Shown here: one piece after another, positions 7,154 to 17,883 of the stretch
Position numbering within the stretch: the stretch's first letter is position 1
Layout of the letters: every line of letters starts with the position of its first letter
NCBI RefSeq assembly: GCF_900156885.1
Contig: NZ_FTOY01000008.1
Coordinates: 186,001-250,000, forward strand
Length of the DNA stretch: 64,000 nt
Reading direction: 5' to 3'
Origin: Limosilactobacillus caccae
GTDB lineage: Bacteria; Bacillota; Bacilli; Lactobacillales; Lactobacillaceae
The notes under the pieces: generated by a model
The model's input: the letters and a program-made list of their open reading frames with translations, nothing else
What the model was told of the DNA's origin: nothing
Database searches by the model: none
Program-made: the position numbers and the translations under genes

Positions 7154-7822
7154 CTATCTAAGTGATTTACGGTAACCTGCTGCTTGAGCTTCAGCTTCTG
7201 AATTGAAGTAGACAGCGTTAGCAGGATTCATATGGTAGCCTTGTTGGTCAGGGGTATGGTAAACCTTAGAATTAATATTTCCTACGATTTTTCCATTTGC
7301 CTGATCAGTTTTCATGTCATCATTAGTTGAAACGGCCGTTTCTGAAGAGCTTGTAGCATTAGAAGATTCTTCAGAAATTGCTGTGCTACTTTCTGAAGAT
7401 GACGATGATTCAACTGGTTTGACATAACCGGTATTTGTAACGATAAAGGTTACTTTTGCGCTTTTACTATCTTCGTCGTCATCAGAAGTAATCACAAATT
7501 TACACTTTTTCGTATTTTGTGCTAATTTTAGTGTTTTTGAGAAATTACCATTCTCATCGGCTATGACTTTGTAATGATGGTTATTGCCACCATATTTTAC
7601 GAAGGAGACTTTAGCGTCATTTTCAGTTTTTCCCGTGAACGTGATCGTTCCATCAGCTTCAGAATTGATCTTGATAGCTTTATTGGTAATTTGTGCTTGC
7701 TTGCCGTCAGGGATGTTGATTGTTAGTGGTGTTTGACTAGCTTCTACAGTTTGCGTATTAGGAACTGCCCATAGGCATAATCCAGCAATAAGCCCTATAA
7801 AAATCGTTGTTATCTTTTTCAA
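7154..7822 (-). CDS. Secreted protein with C-terminal sunset domain
   Basis: Exported protein of 222 aa. The best start is TTG 7822, eight bases behind GGAGG; the upstream in-frame TTG (7837) lies inside that ribosome site. Residues 1-~29 form a Sec signal peptide (MKKITTIFIGLIAGLCLWAV, then ...TVEA). The middle ~100 residues form a beta-rich Ig-like region (ITFTGKTENDAKVSFV). A Ser/Glu/Thr-rich linker follows. The last ~45 residues, GKIVGNINSKVYHTPDQQGY...AVYFNSEAEAQAAGYRKS, are the small 'sunset' domain seen at the C-terminus of lactobacillus secreted and nuclease-related proteins. There is no LPXTG motif, so it is probably released or loosely wall-bound. Function unknown. Confidence 0.75.
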   Translation of the reverse strand: MKKITTIFIGLIAGLCLWAVPNTQTVEASQTPLTINIPDGKQAQITNKAIKINSEADGTITFTGKTENDAKVSFVKYGGNNHHYKVIADENGNFSKTLKLAQNTKKCKFVITSDDDEDSKSAKVTFIVTNTGYVKPVESSSSSESSTAISEESSNATSSSETAVSTNDDMKTDQANGKIVGNINSKVYHTPDQQGYHMNPANAVYFNSEAEAQAAGYRKSLR

Positions 7823-7962
7823 ATTCCTATCCTCCAATGATTATATAACACATACTCCCACTAAATAGGTTATCATAATCAATGATCCTTTTGGGAGTCA
7901 GTAGGAAAAATATTGTTTCTCATTTTCTGTGAAACTAGAAAACTAGTGAAAGGGGAATATAT

Positions 7963-9066
7963 ATGGCACGAAGCGTATTTAGGAAGCCATCTTTAAAGAA
8001 GTCGTTTTCGGCAAGATATAAAGGAATATATAAGCGTAAGCTAAAAAAGGCATTTATTCCAGGCTACGGAACGCGTAGGGCTGGATGGATGCATCCGCAG
8101 AGAAAACTTTATAATAAGGTGTATTACCGCACGTCAATTGACACGCGAAAATTGTTAAATGGTGAGAGAAGCCACCGATACAGTACAAATAGAAATAATT
8201 CAGTGCAAGGTGCAGGGTGTGCTAGTTGGCTAATTCTTGGTTTTCTTATATTGGCATTTATAATTAGTTATCCTGTCATTGCAGTAGCTATGATAGTTAT
8301 TATCGGTTATTTTATTTATCGTTATAAGCATAAAAGAATATATATCACAACTGAGAAAGTTAAGTCGACTTCGCTGCCAAAAACAGATATAAAGCCCCAA
8401 ACTTCTATTAAGAAAATAGATAGTGATTGGAAGAATTTTTCACATACCCCGCAACGACATTATAGTGAATTACAGCATTATATTAGTGAAAAACCAGAGA
8501 TAATAGTAAAAGACAAAAAGATTATTAATGTTAGAACAGGTTATCCCTTGGCTAAACAGTCGTCAATTGAGACATCAATTATGCAATTTCAGGAAAATTT
8601 AACAATGCCGGAGCAAAATTATGTCGAAATGGCGCAGTATGGTTATTTTGATACGGCAGTGGAGAATTATTTTATAGCAACGTATTTACCATATTATTTT
8701 GCAGGAATCGTTGCTTATAAACGTGGTGATTGGGATCGGGCTGAAGCATGGTGGCTCTCAGTTTTAAATTTGCGGCCGTTAACGGTTAGTCAAAAGTTAG
8801 CAATCATGTATCGAAAGCAAAAACGATTCGAAGATGTTGTTAGGATGTATAACTGGTCGTTACAATTTGCTAATGAGCCACTTCTAAGATTACGTGAAGA
8901 TGAATATCAACAATTAATTTCTAATTTAGAAAAAGCAAGGAAAAATGCAGCAAAGCATAAACAAATTGACTGTTCGCTTGGATTACGAGAGTACCCAAAT
9001 AGAGCGGACATGGCATTTATACAATATCTAAAAAAGATATCAGATGGTTTGGAAGAAGATAGCTAG
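7963..9066 (+). CDS. Membrane protein with C-terminal TPR-like region
   Basis: 367-residue protein behind a GAAAGGGG ribosome site. Residues 1-~75 are strongly basic (RKPSLKKSFSARYKGIYKRKLKKAF). Two hydrophobic helices follow (SWLILGFLILAFIISYPVIAV and MIVIIGYFIYRY), then a soluble C-terminal region. Within this, around residues 220-330, helical pairs such as YYFAGIVAYKRGDWDRAEAWW and AIMYRKQKRFEDVVRMYNWS look like tetratricopeptide repeats. Topology is probably a membrane hairpin with both ends in the cytoplasm. It is the last gene of the AT-rich block. Specific function unknown; a scaffold or assembly role is only suggested by the TPR-like part. Confidence 0.65.
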   Translation: MARSVFRKPSLKKSFSARYKGIYKRKLKKAFIPGYGTRRAGWMHPQRKLYNKVYYRTSIDTRKLLNGERSHRYSTNRNNSVQGAGCASWLILGFLILAFIISYPVIAVAMIVIIGYFIYRYKHKRIYITTEKVKSTSLPKTDIKPQTSIKKIDSDWKNFSHTPQRHYSELQHYISEKPEIIVKDKKIINVRTGYPLAKQSSIETSIMQFQENLTMPEQNYVEMAQYGYFDTAVENYFIATYLPYYFAGIVAYKRGDWDRAEAWWLSVLNLRPLTVSQKLAIMYRKQKRFEDVVRMYNWSLQFANEPLLRLREDEYQQLISNLEKARKNAAKHKQIDCSLGLREYPNRADMAFIQYLKKISDGLEEDS

Positions 9067-9173
9067 TTATTATAATTAAATGCATTAAATTTACAAAAAC
9101 TAAATAATACTAGCTAATGAAGGCTAATCAGAGAGACACAATTATTAGCATTGGCAGTTAACAATGAGGACTA

Positions 9174-9213
9174 GGGATGGTGTATTATTAACTTAATACA
9201 TCATCTTTTTATG
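9174..9213 (+). terminator. Rho-independent terminator
   Basis: GATGGTGTATTA / TAATACATCATC hairpin with a short loop followed by TTTTT, between the TPR-like membrane gene and rfbB. Confidence 0.7.
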
Positions 9214-9214
9214 A

Positions 9215-10267
<1,053 letters not shown>

Positions 10268-10338
10268 AGAGGAGAGTAGTTTAATTTGCGGCCTTGGCTA
10301 TGCAATGATAAAGTATCGGATTTTGGGGAGAGGTAAAC

Positions 10339-11256
10339 ATGAACTTTGAACAGTTGTTATATGTCGAGGTATTGACTCACTGTAAATCAATTAATGAGGC
10401 CGCCGACACACTTCATATTAGCAAATCAGGATTGAGCTCGGCCATCAATGATTTAGAAAATGAATTAGGGATTAAGCTATTTAATCGATCATATGGAGGT
10501 ACTACGCTAAGTAAAGCTGGCCAGCAGTTGCTTCCGTCAATTACCAATATCTTAAGTTCAAAAAATAAATTAGAATCAACAGTTAGTGCGATCAAGGATG
10601 ATACAAACCAACACGTTATCCGGGTCCAATATGTAAATACCTTATTAGAGCCATTGATTGGTGAATATATGCTTGACTACACGCGTAATAATCTAAATAG
10701 AAAGTTAAATGTTAGCTGTCACCACGCTGACAAAATAATTAAAAATGTTCGGGATAAAAGAATCGAAGCGGGACTAATCGCGGTTAATCTTGAAGAAGAT
10801 AAGTCAATGATTGATGGCTTAAAATTTAGTCCAATTTGTCAGAGTAGGTTTACGCTCTTTGTCGGCCCCAAAAATGCCTTTTATTCTAAAGAAAGCATCG
10901 ATAATTCAGATATTCAAAAAATGAAATTTTGCCTTTATGATGATCCGCTTAACGAAAAGAACTTTGATCGCTTGCAGATGATCTGCGGACCATTAAATGT
11001 ATTATTACGGGTTAATGATAATCAAACAATTCTTCAGACAATAAAAGATACTGATGTTGCCGGACTAGGCCGGGATGCTCAAACTATTCACTCTTTATGG
11101 CCAGCGATTAGAGTGATGAAGAAGTTTACTTTGACCAACCTAATTCCAGACAAGTTTACTTTTGGTATCCTTACCCACCCAGAAAATAATATTACAGAAG
11201 AAAGCCAGGCATTTTTAACGGGGCTTATCGAAAAATTGAGAGCAGAAATTCAGTGA
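10339..11256 (+). CDS. LysR family transcriptional regulator
   Basis: 305-residue regulator behind GAGAGG. Residues ~1-60 are the LysR winged helix-turn-helix (EAADTLHISKSGLSSAINDLENELGIKLFNRS), and the remainder is the periplasmic-binding-like effector domain. It is AT-richer than rfbB. It converges on the flavin oxidoreductase gene with a shared terminator between them; LysR proteins often control a neighbouring gene, so regulation of that oxidoreductase is possible but not shown. Ligand unknown. Confidence 0.85.
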   Translation: MNFEQLLYVEVLTHCKSINEAADTLHISKSGLSSAINDLENELGIKLFNRSYGGTTLSKAGQQLLPSITNILSSKNKLESTVSAIKDDTNQHVIRVQYVNTLLEPLIGEYMLDYTRNNLNRKLNVSCHHADKIIKNVRDKRIEAGLIAVNLEEDKSMIDGLKFSPICQSRFTLFVGPKNAFYSKESIDNSDIQKMKFCLYDDPLNEKNFDRLQMICGPLNVLLRVNDNQTILQTIKDTDVAGLGRDAQTIHSLWPAIRVMKKFTLTNLIPDKFTFGILTHPENNITEESQAFLTGLIEKLRAEIQ

Positions 11257-11294
11257 TAGGTTATTCGCTAGTGAAGCTATCTTAGTATTATAAA

Positions 11295-11343
11295 GAAAAA
11301 ACTCATTGAAGCAGGAAAATCTTCTAGCCGCAATGAGTTTTTT
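11295..11343. terminator. Bidirectional terminator
   Basis: AAAAAACTCATTG pairs with CAATGAGTTTTTT across a 22-nt loop, serving the convergent LysR and oxidoreductase genes. Confidence 0.85.
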
Positions 11344-11356
11344 CAGTTAATTCTTT

Positions 11357-12535
11357 TTATTCATGAGTTTCAGCATATCCGAGCTTTGTTTCAACATGCT
11401 TCAGCAAGACATCAGTTCCAGGGAGTTTCATATTTTCGGGGAGATTGGCGAGGAAAGTGATTAGCCCAGCAGGTAGATGAAGTTCCTTTAAAGTTTCATC
11501 AGTAAAGCAATGGTAAATCTCTTCTCCTTTATTCTCTTTAATCTTTTTGGCAATGTGATTATCCATCAGTGTTGCCCGGCCAATCCCAATTAGGTCCATG
11601 TAGTTTAGGGCATCTTCCATCTGCTCTTCAGTTCTGATACCACCGGCAACTACTTCTAAGGTTTCACCGTTAATATGCTCGCCAAGTAATTCAGCTAATG
11701 TCTTGTTAGAATCAGTTGGCTTTTGCTTGTAATCGAGTAATGAAAGATGAATATAATCAAAGTCAAAATTAGTAGTTAACATGTCGACTAATTGGGTTGA
11801 TTCGTGCCAAGTGTAACCAACATTTTCACCGTGAATTTCTTCTGGTGAAATTCGATAGCCAACAATGAAGTCCTTTGGCGCATAGTCTTTAACAACTGCC
11901 ATGACCTCTTTAGAAACTTCTTTAGCAAAATTCATCCGTTTCTTTAATGAGCCACCCCAGTAATCAGTTCGGCGATTGGAGTATTTAGAGAAGAATTCTT
12001 GTAAGAGGTAGTGATTAGCACCGTGGATTTCAACACCATCAAAACCACAATCGATTGCCCGCTTAGTAGCAGCACCAAAGTCTTTGACGATTTGCCATAC
12101 TTCATCTTCTGTTAGTTCGTGAAGAGGATAGTCAATCCACGGAAAATCAATATCTGATGGCACTTCTACCTGTCCGCCAAGTGTGTGGCGATATTTGGCT
12201 TCTCGACCAGAGTGAACGAGTTGAAGAATTGCCTTATTTCCATCCTTTTTCAAGGCTTTTGCAATTTTGGCAAGTCCCGGCTTAAAGTCATCATTGTAAA
12301 TGGCTAGTTGTTCACGGTTGCGCGCCCATGAACGAGAAGGACCCCCATTGGGACTAACGCTGGTATATTCAACAATTACTGCACCAGCAGATTGTGAACG
12401 GGAATTATAGTAGTCAATGGTATCCTGGGTTGCTTTCTCATCCTTCCCACTGTTAGTTAGCATTGGTGTTTGAATAAGACGTGTATCAATAGTGGCGCCA
12501 TGACAAAATGTTACTTTATCTGTTACTTTTTTCAC
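11357..12535 (-). CDS. NADH-dependent flavin oxidoreductase (old yellow enzyme family)
   Basis: 392-residue FMN-dependent TIM-barrel oxidoreductase. Family hallmarks are a QTPMLTNSG start region, LQLVHSGREA, the active-site HGANHYLLQEFFSKYSNRR followed by TDYWGGSLKKR, and the phosphate-binding VVAGGIRTEEQ and GIGRATLMD near the C-terminus. It lacks the second, C-terminal NAD-binding half of 2,4-dienoyl-CoA reductases, so it is the single-domain type. Physiological substrate unknown; related enzymes reduce alpha,beta-unsaturated carbonyls. The GTG/ATG region upstream has AAGGAGG-like sequence at about 12541-12547 that sets the start. It is transcribed alone. Confidence 0.87.
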   Translation of the reverse strand: MKKVTDKVTFCHGATIDTRLIQTPMLTNSGKDEKATQDTIDYYNSRSQSAGAVIVEYTSVSPNGGPSRSWARNREQLAIYNDDFKPGLAKIAKALKKDGNKAILQLVHSGREAKYRHTLGGQVEVPSDIDFPWIDYPLHELTEDEVWQIVKDFGAATKRAIDCGFDGVEIHGANHYLLQEFFSKYSNRRTDYWGGSLKKRMNFAKEVSKEVMAVVKDYAPKDFIVGYRISPEEIHGENVGYTWHESTQLVDMLTTNFDFDYIHLSLLDYKQKPTDSNKTLAELLGEHINGETLEVVAGGIRTEEQMEDALNYMDLIGIGRATLMDNHIAKKIKENKGEEIYHCFTDETLKELHLPAGLITFLANLPENMKLPGTDVLLKHVETKLGYAETHE

Positions 12536-12724
12536 TTGTAAGGACCTCCTTATCCCTTTGCCTATAATTTAGCATCATTAAAAGCGCTTGCATATCAGGA
12601 ATGAGTGGCAACACTGTTCAGTAAAAGCGAACACTAGGCGGTAGTGCCTCCTCACTAAAAATTAAAAAATCCTAATCAACCACTTGACTATTAACCCAGC
12701 GATCGCTATACTAATCACAACTTA

Positions 12725-12998
12725 TATGAGAAATTGCTGAGAACGAATGAGTAACTAATGGCAACTTTTAAAGAGAGCTGTGGCTGGTGAGATGCAGCAT
12801 TGTTAAGATTAGTGAAGATGGTTCGTGAGCACTTGGACGGTGAATGATTAGCCGTCCACGGCGTTGCCCCCGTTACCAAGGCTGCAAATTTATCGCTGAT
12901 AAGTTTGTGAGTGCAGGGGTAGTGGCCCCTGAAGAAGGGTGGTACCGCGAATCAACGTCCCTTGGAAAGATTAATTTCTTTTCAAGGGACGTTTTTAT
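12725..12998 (+). promoter_or_regulatory. T-box leader, methionine specific
   Basis: The T-box sequence AGGGTGGTACCGCG lies at about 12937-12950. It is followed by the terminator hairpin AACGTCCCTTGG / CAAGGGACGTT with a T-run (12955-12997). Upstream stem I shows the AGTA of the S-turn (gagtaacta, ~12750), the distal-loop segments (gagagctg, ctggtgagatgcagc), and the opposing GTGAAG directly before codon ATG (12818-12820). By alignment with other T-boxes this ATG is the specifier, reading tRNA-Met. Uncharged initiator-independent tRNA-Met would stabilise the antiterminator and turn on mmuM-mmuP. Confidence 0.85.
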
Positions 12999-13016
12999 TT
13001 TAGGAGGTAGATTATC

Positions 13017-13964
13017 ATGACGAAAATTACAGAAGAACTTAACCAACCATTGTTAATCGACGGGGCAATGTCAACGGCCCTGGAGCAGCTTGGTGCGGAC
13101 ACCAATAATCCATTGTGGACGGCCAGCGTGCTGGATAAGCAGCCAAACCTCGTCAAGCAAGTCCACCAGGAATACTTTAAGGTCGGCGCCCGGTTAGCGA
13201 TCACCGATACCTACCAGGCGAATGTACCGGCATTTGTCGCCAATGGCTATTCGGAACGGCAAGCTCATGCATTGATTAAGCGGGCGGTCCAGTTAGCAAG
13301 AGACGCTCGCGATGAATACCAGCAAGCCACCGGGGTGTATAACTACATTGCTGGCGCGGTGGGGCCATACGGGGCCTACCTTGCCGACGGGAGTGAATAC
13401 ACCGGCGACTACCAGCGCAGTGAAGCCGAATTTAAGGAGTTCCACCGGCCACGGCTTATGGACATTTTGAGTGTGGGGGTCGACGTGATCGCAATTGAAA
13501 CCCAGCCCCGCCTCGACGAAGTTATCGCGGTCCTTAAACTCGCCAAGGAATTAGCGCCGACAACCCCGTGCTATGTTAGCTTTTCCCTAAAAAACCATGC
13601 CACCCTAGCTGACGGAACCCCGCTGGCGGTCGCGGCCGCAACCGTCGACCAGTATGACAACGTCTTTGCGATTGGGGCGAACTGCATCCCCCTCGAACGC
13701 GTCGCCCCCGCGGTCACGGTTATTCGCCGGGCGACGGACAAACCAATTATTGCTTACCCCAATTCCAGTGCGGTCTATGATCCGCAAACCAAGACCTGGG
13801 CATACCCCCACGGCCACCGGAGTCTGGCAAGCTATTTGCCGCAATGGTTGAGCGCTGGCGTAACGATTGTCGGGGGATGTTGTACGACCACGCCAGCAGA
13901 TATTGCCTTGCTCCATGAAAAACTTACCGAACGGTCAGAAAGGGAGGGGACGGCAAATGACTAA
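13017..13964 (+). CDS. mmuM: Homocysteine S-methyltransferase
   Basis: Transfers a methyl group from S-methylmethionine to homocysteine, giving two methionines. The 315-residue TIM barrel shows the family start [15 protein letters not shown], the zinc-ligand Cys in [10 protein letters not shown] and the paired zinc cysteines in [13 protein letters not shown] near the C-terminus. An AGGAGG ribosome site lies right after the T-box terminator, so the gene is switched by methionyl-tRNA charging. It overlaps the permease gene mmuP by 8 nt. The gene is GC-rich compared with the flanking oxidoreductase. Confidence 0.93.
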   Translation: MTKITEELNQPLLIDGAMSTALEQLGADTNNPLWTASVLDKQPNLVKQVHQEYFKVGARLAITDTYQANVPAFVANGYSERQAHALIKRAVQLARDARDEYQQATGVYNYIAGAVGPYGAYLADGSEYTGDYQRSEAEFKEFHRPRLMDILSVGVDVIAIETQPRLDEVIAVLKLAKELAPTTPCYVSFSLKNHATLADGTPLAVAAATVDQYDNVFAIGANCIPLERVAPAVTVIRRATDKPIIAYPNSSAVYDPQTKTWAYPHGHRSLASYLPQWLSAGVTIVGGCCTTTPADIALLHEKLTERSEREGTAND

Positions 13965-15345
13965 GAAGACGCACCTATCACGGAAGATGAGCGCCCGTCA
14001 CGTTCAAATGATCGCCCTCGGTGGCGTCATCGGTACCGGCCTCTTCCTTAGCTCCGGCTACACCATTCACCAGGCCGGGCCACTGGGGACGGTGATTGCC
14101 TACCTTGTCGGGGCACTAATCGTCTATGCCGTCATGCTCTGTCTCGGTGAACTAAGTGTCGCCATGCCCTATACCGGCGCCTTTCACGTTTATGCGAAAA
14201 ACCTAATTGGACCGGCCACCGGTTTCACCGTCGCCATCCTGTACTGGCTGACCTGGACGATTGCGATGGGGTCGGAATTCACTGCCGCGGGGCTAATTAT
14301 GAAGCGGTGGTTTCCCCAGGTACCCGTCTGGTGGTGGAGCCTCCTGTTTATCAGCATTATTCTACTGTCGAACATCTTCACCGTCCGGATCTTTGCCGAA
14401 AGTGAATTCTGGTTTGCGGCGGTCAAAGTGCTGGCAATTGTTGCCTTTATTGTCCTGGGAGGGCTCGCCATTGTGGGGATTATCCCCATTCACGGTTACC
14501 AGCATGCGCCGTTATTGACCAATTTTACGAAGAATGGCCTCTTTCCCAGCGGCTTTGGTGGGCTTTTTACAACGATGCTGACGGTAAACTTTGCCTTTTC
14601 GGGGACCGAGCTAATCGCCATTACCGCTGGTGAGACGAAAAACCCGGAAAAGACACTGCCCAAGGCGATCCACACGACCTTGTGGCGGTTGGTAATTTTC
14701 TTCGTCGGGAGCATGGTTGTGATGGCGTCGCTGATCCCTTACCGGCAGGCGGGGGTCACGCAAAGTCCCTTTGTTACTGTCTTTAGCCAACTGGGGATTC
14801 CTTATGCGGCAGACTTGATGAATTTTGTGGTCCTGACCGCAATTATTTCGGCCGCAAACGCCGGCTTGTATGCGTCGACGAGGATGTTGTGGTCGCTTGC
14901 CAACGAGGGAACGATTCCAGCTGTCATTGCGAAGACGAACAACCGGGGGATCCCGGTGATCGCTCTTTTGCTGAGTATGGTGGGCGGGATCTTAGCCTTG
15001 CTATCCAGTGTTTATGCGGCCGGTACGGTCTACCTGGTGCTCGTGTCCGTGTCGGGATTGGCAGTTGTTTTCGTCTGGATCGCGATTGCCCTATGTGAGT
15101 TGCTCTTCCGGCGAAAATTCCTGCAAGCAGGGCACCAGCTAAGTGAGCTAAAGTACCGCACCCCGTGGTACCCGCTAGTGCCGTGCTTTGCCTTACTCGC
15201 CAGCACCCTTTCCTGCCTCTTGATCTGGTTCGACCCTCAGCAGCGGATTGCCCTATATTGCACGGTCCCGTTCGTGCTTGCCTGCTACGGGATTTACTAT
15301 TTGCAGGCCGCCTGGCGAAAGCATGCGGTGGCGGTGAAACAATAA
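13957..15345 (+). CDS. mmuP: S-methylmethionine/amino acid permease
   Basis: 462-residue permease of the amino acid-polyamine-organocation family with 12 predicted membrane helices. The first helix carries [16 protein letters not shown], the typical unwound substrate-binding segment, and [17 protein letters not shown] follows. The start is ATG 13957 behind GGGAGGGG; the frame is open further upstream but has no ribosome site. It overlaps the mmuM stop, so the two are translationally coupled under the Met T-box. The context makes S-methylmethionine the likely substrate; methionine or another amino acid cannot be excluded from sequence. Confidence 0.88.
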   Translation: MTKKTHLSRKMSARHVQMIALGGVIGTGLFLSSGYTIHQAGPLGTVIAYLVGALIVYAVMLCLGELSVAMPYTGAFHVYAKNLIGPATGFTVAILYWLTWTIAMGSEFTAAGLIMKRWFPQVPVWWWSLLFISIILLSNIFTVRIFAESEFWFAAVKVLAIVAFIVLGGLAIVGIIPIHGYQHAPLLTNFTKNGLFPSGFGGLFTTMLTVNFAFSGTELIAITAGETKNPEKTLPKAIHTTLWRLVIFFVGSMVVMASLIPYRQAGVTQSPFVTVFSQLGIPYAADLMNFVVLTAIISAANAGLYASTRMLWSLANEGTIPAVIAKTNNRGIPVIALLLSMVGGILALLSSVYAAGTVYLVLVSVSGLAVVFVWIAIALCELLFRRKFLQAGHQLSELKYRTPWYPLVPCFALLASTLSCLLIWFDPQQRIALYCTVPFVLACYGIYYLQAAWRKHAVAVKQ

Positions 15346-15390
15346 AAAAATAGGTTTCTACGATGGTTAGCGCAGTAGAAACCTATTTTA
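15344..15390. terminator. Bidirectional terminator
   Basis: AAAATAGGTTTCTAC pairs with GTAGAAACCTATTTT across a 13-nt loop; it serves the convergent mmuP and sugar-symporter genes. Confidence 0.85.
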
Positions 15391-15391
15391 A

Positions 15392-16660
15392 TTACTTTTT
15401 AACTTCACCAGCTTGGACAGGGTCTTCCTTAGTAAGGGTGAATGCACAGATTAAGGTCACGATTCCAACGATGATTCCTAAGATAAGGTAGGTATGTTGG
15501 AAGCCGATTTGGTCGTACATCTTCCCAGCAAATGATGAGAAGAAGAAAACCGAAATCTGCTTAGCAAAATTAGAAGAGAGCGCGTAGACTGTTGCGTACA
15601 GCCGCAGGTCGAAAGCACCGGCAATGTACTTCATGATTGAAACCAAGAGTAGGGGCATTTCTAACCCGGCGAGCAAACGGAAAAAGATGATTAATGTCAA
15701 GTTTGGCACGAGGGCTGAACCGATAATCCGGACGGTCAAAATGATTCCGTAACAGATCAACCCGTTCCGGGAACCAATCTTGTTAATGATCCATGGCATT
15801 GGAATCATTAACAAGAATTCCAGGGCAGTTTGCGTACTGGTCATGTAGGAATAAGCAATTGTTCCCTGTGCAGCCGCGTGGAAAAATGACTTAAAGAAAA
15901 TGATGAACTGCTGGTCGAAGACGTCGTAAATAGCAGAAGTTCCCATGTAAAATAGGGAAAGAATCCAGAAGTTACGGAGCTTAAAGATCGAACCGATTTG
16001 CTTAATGTCGAGTTTGTTTGAGGTATCATCCCCGGCAGTCGTCAGGTTATCCAGGTGGATCTTGTCGCTAAATACCAGGCAGCAAGTCAAAATGATTGCG
16101 GCAACCGTACATGCCCAAAAGATTGCGTTTGGGTTCCACAGGAAAAGTCGACCTCCAACTAAGGCGGCAACGGCCCCTGCTAAGGAACCACCCATCCGGG
16201 AGTGACCATATTCAAAGCCGTTCGTGAGACTGGCCCGTTGTACATATTGTTCGACCACCGAAACCCCACCATTTAAGATAAATGAGAGGTAGATCCCGGT
16301 AATGATCGCTGCAAACATGTTATTAACGCCGAGCAATGGTGGGAATATCCATTGGAAATAAGGGCCAACTAAAATCATTGCGACAGCGATTGTAATAATC
16401 AGGTTCTTTTTCATCACCAGCTTATCAGAGATAACCCCAAAGATCGGTTGAAAAAGTAATGAAATACCAGACATCATCGAAAAGACCAGGCCGGCTTCGA
16501 CACCATTGAAGTGGGCTTGCTGTTCGAGCCACAGTGTCAAGTAGCCGAAGACAATCGCCCAGGTGAAGAAGTAGCTAAAGTGGGTAACAGGGAAACCCCA
16601 GAAATCCTTTTTCTGGTGGCTTTGCGAAGTGGTGTTCTTTGTATTATCCAAAATAAACAT
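15392..16660 (-). CDS. MFS oligosaccharide:H+ symporter (LacY family)
   Basis: 422-residue MFS protein with 12 predicted helices, related to LacY/RafB/CscB-type oligosaccharide symporters (FGYLTLWLEQQAHFNGVEAGLVFSM, GYEYGHSRMGGS-like NGFEYGHSRMGGSLAGAV). The C-terminus is the short basic VQAGEVKK. It lies 5 nt after the GH43 stop codon; the annotated ATG sits only 1 nt after the AAAGG ribosome site, so translation may in fact begin at TTG 16651. The operon with an arabinofuranosidase-type GH43 suggests uptake of short arabino- or xylo-oligosaccharides that are then cut inside the cell. Confidence 0.85.
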   Translation of the reverse strand: MFILDNTKNTTSQSHQKKDFWGFPVTHFSYFFTWAIVFGYLTLWLEQQAHFNGVEAGLVFSMMSGISLLFQPIFGVISDKLVMKKNLIITIAVAMILVGPYFQWIFPPLLGVNNMFAAIITGIYLSFILNGGVSVVEQYVQRASLTNGFEYGHSRMGGSLAGAVAALVGGRLFLWNPNAIFWACTVAAIILTCCLVFSDKIHLDNLTTAGDDTSNKLDIKQIGSIFKLRNFWILSLFYMGTSAIYDVFDQQFIIFFKSFFHAAAQGTIAYSYMTSTQTALEFLLMIPMPWIINKIGSRNGLICYGIILTVRIIGSALVPNLTLIIFFRLLAGLEMPLLLVSIMKYIAGAFDLRLYATVYALSSNFAKQISVFFFSSFAGKMYDQIGFQHTYLILGIIVGIVTLICAFTLTKEDPVQAGEVKK

Positions 16661-16665
16661 CCTTT

Positions 16666-17637
16666 CTATTGGTAATTGTATGGAACGGGCTTACCGAATA
16701 CCGGGACGCCATTGTCGTCATAGCTAAATGGTTTAACGATCGTGTGACGGTTAGGGTCGTAGAGGGGGTCCCCCTTAATGTCGGTGTAGTTCCGGCAGTG
16801 GTATACCATCAGGTTAGTCGTCCCATCTTCGGCAACGGTGAAAGAATTGTGGCCGGGGCCAAATTGGTCGTGTTCAACATCACTCTGGAAGACCGGCGTC
16901 GTTGACTTTGTCCAGTTAGCGGCATCTAAGACGTCAGCATCGTCATTGCAGGTTAGCATCCCCATGGCATAGTTTTCATCGGTCGCACTGGCGGAGTAGG
17001 TAAGGAAGAGGCGGCCGTTACGGTGTAAGACAGCCGGTCCTTCGTTAACCCAGAATACCTTTGTCTCCCAGTCGAATTCTGGTTTGCTGAGTAAGACCGG
17101 CATAGTTTTTAGCGTCCACGGGTTTGCCATTTCTGCAATGTAGAGGTTTGAATTTCCCTTGATGGCCGGGTCCTTTTGTGCCCACACGTAGTAAAGCTTG
17201 TCATTCAGTGTAAACGTGGTGGCGTCCAGGGAAAATGAATCGATGGGCGTGTTAACCTGGCCACGTTCGATCCAGGCTTCCTCATTGCCCATTGGGTTAG
17301 CCTGGTCACACTCGATACAAAACATCCGGTGCTGGAACATCCCGTTCTGATCAAAGGCGGTAGTAGCAGCGGCGGCAAAATAAACGAACCATTTACCATC
17401 GATAAAGTGAATTTCTGGCGCCCAGATAAGCTCGCTCATTGGACCTTCATCATGTTTGCGCCAGATTGTTCTTGGAGCGGCGTGAGCTAATCCTTCGATT
17501 GTTCTGGCCCGCCGGAGTTCAATCCGGTTATACGCTGGTACTGAAGCGGAAAAATAGTAGTAGCCGTCAGTATGCTTATAAATATACGGGTCTGCTCGTT
17601 GAATAATTAATGGGGCGGAATAGTCAGTGGTTGTCAT
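16666..17637 (-). CDS. Glycoside hydrolase family 43 (probable arabinofuranosidase)
   Basis: 323-residue intracellular five-bladed beta-propeller glycosidase without signal peptide. RADPYIYKHTDGYYYFSASVP holds the general-base Asp, SLDATTF the pKa-modulating Asp, and VNEGPAVL the general-acid Glu; ELIWAPEIHFIDGKWFVYFA is also typical of GH43. Sequence feel is closest to exo-acting alpha-L-arabinofuranosidases, but xylosidase activity cannot be excluded. It starts behind TTTAGGAGG and is co-transcribed with the downstream symporter. A palindrome (17694-17709) and a cre site (17771-17785) lie upstream, pointing to local and CcpA control. Confidence 0.87.
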   Translation of the reverse strand: MTTTDYSAPLIIQRADPYIYKHTDGYYYFSASVPAYNRIELRRARTIEGLAHAAPRTIWRKHDEGPMSELIWAPEIHFIDGKWFVYFAAAATTAFDQNGMFQHRMFCIECDQANPMGNEEAWIERGQVNTPIDSFSLDATTFTLNDKLYYVWAQKDPAIKGNSNLYIAEMANPWTLKTMPVLLSKPEFDWETKVFWVNEGPAVLHRNGRLFLTYSASATDENYAMGMLTCNDDADVLDAANWTKSTTPVFQSDVEHDQFGPGHNSFTVAEDGTTNLMVYHCRNYTDIKGDPLYDPNRHTIVKPFSYDDNGVPVFGKPVPYNYQ

Positions 17638-17693
17638 TGAAAGACCTCCTAAAAAGTTTATTAACTATATTTCACAGCTAACGATACCGGTAA

Positions 17694-17709
17694 TTGAAAA
17701 GGCTTTCAA
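17694..17709. promoter_or_regulatory. Palindromic operator-like site
   Basis: TTGAAAAGGCTTTCAA is an inverted repeat (TTGAAA/TTTCAA) about 60 bp upstream of the GH43 start codon. Possible binding site for the divergent regulator. Confidence 0.45.
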
Positions 17710-17770
17710 CAAGCTGAGGGAGATTTATCGGACAAATTTCACGAAAAATGACTAATTTATTGACTTATTC

Positions 17771-17785
17771 CTGAAAGCGATGCCA
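17771..17785. promoter_or_regulatory. cre site (CcpA)
   Basis: CTGAAAGCGATGCCA fits the TGNAANCGNWNNCW core consensus of CcpA sites except for the first flanking base. It lies between the divergent GH43 and ArsR-type regulator genes. Confidence 0.6.
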
Positions 17786-17801
17786 TAATAGGCTTATAAA
17801 A

Positions 17802-17863
17802 AACTAAAAGGCTTATCTTAATGCCAATATTGCTGTAATAGCATTAAGATAAACCTTTTAGTT
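17802..17863. promoter_or_regulatory. Large inverted repeat in front of the regulator gene
   Basis: Arms 17802-17824 and 17841-17863 are 23 bp each with one mismatch (AACTAAAAGG...TTAATGC against GCATTAAGAT...TTTAGTT), separated by 16 bp. It ends 9 bp before the AAGGAG ribosome site of the ArsR-type regulator. It is either a strong autoregulatory operator or an mRNA hairpin that would hold the leader; no T-run follows directly, so it is not a plain terminator. Confidence 0.65.
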
Positions 17864-17883
17864 AAGTGTAAAGGAGCGAGACG

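Noticed and set aside
17802..17863. Intrinsic terminator of an upstream transcript
   Set aside because: No T-run follows the stem and no gene on that strand ends before it.
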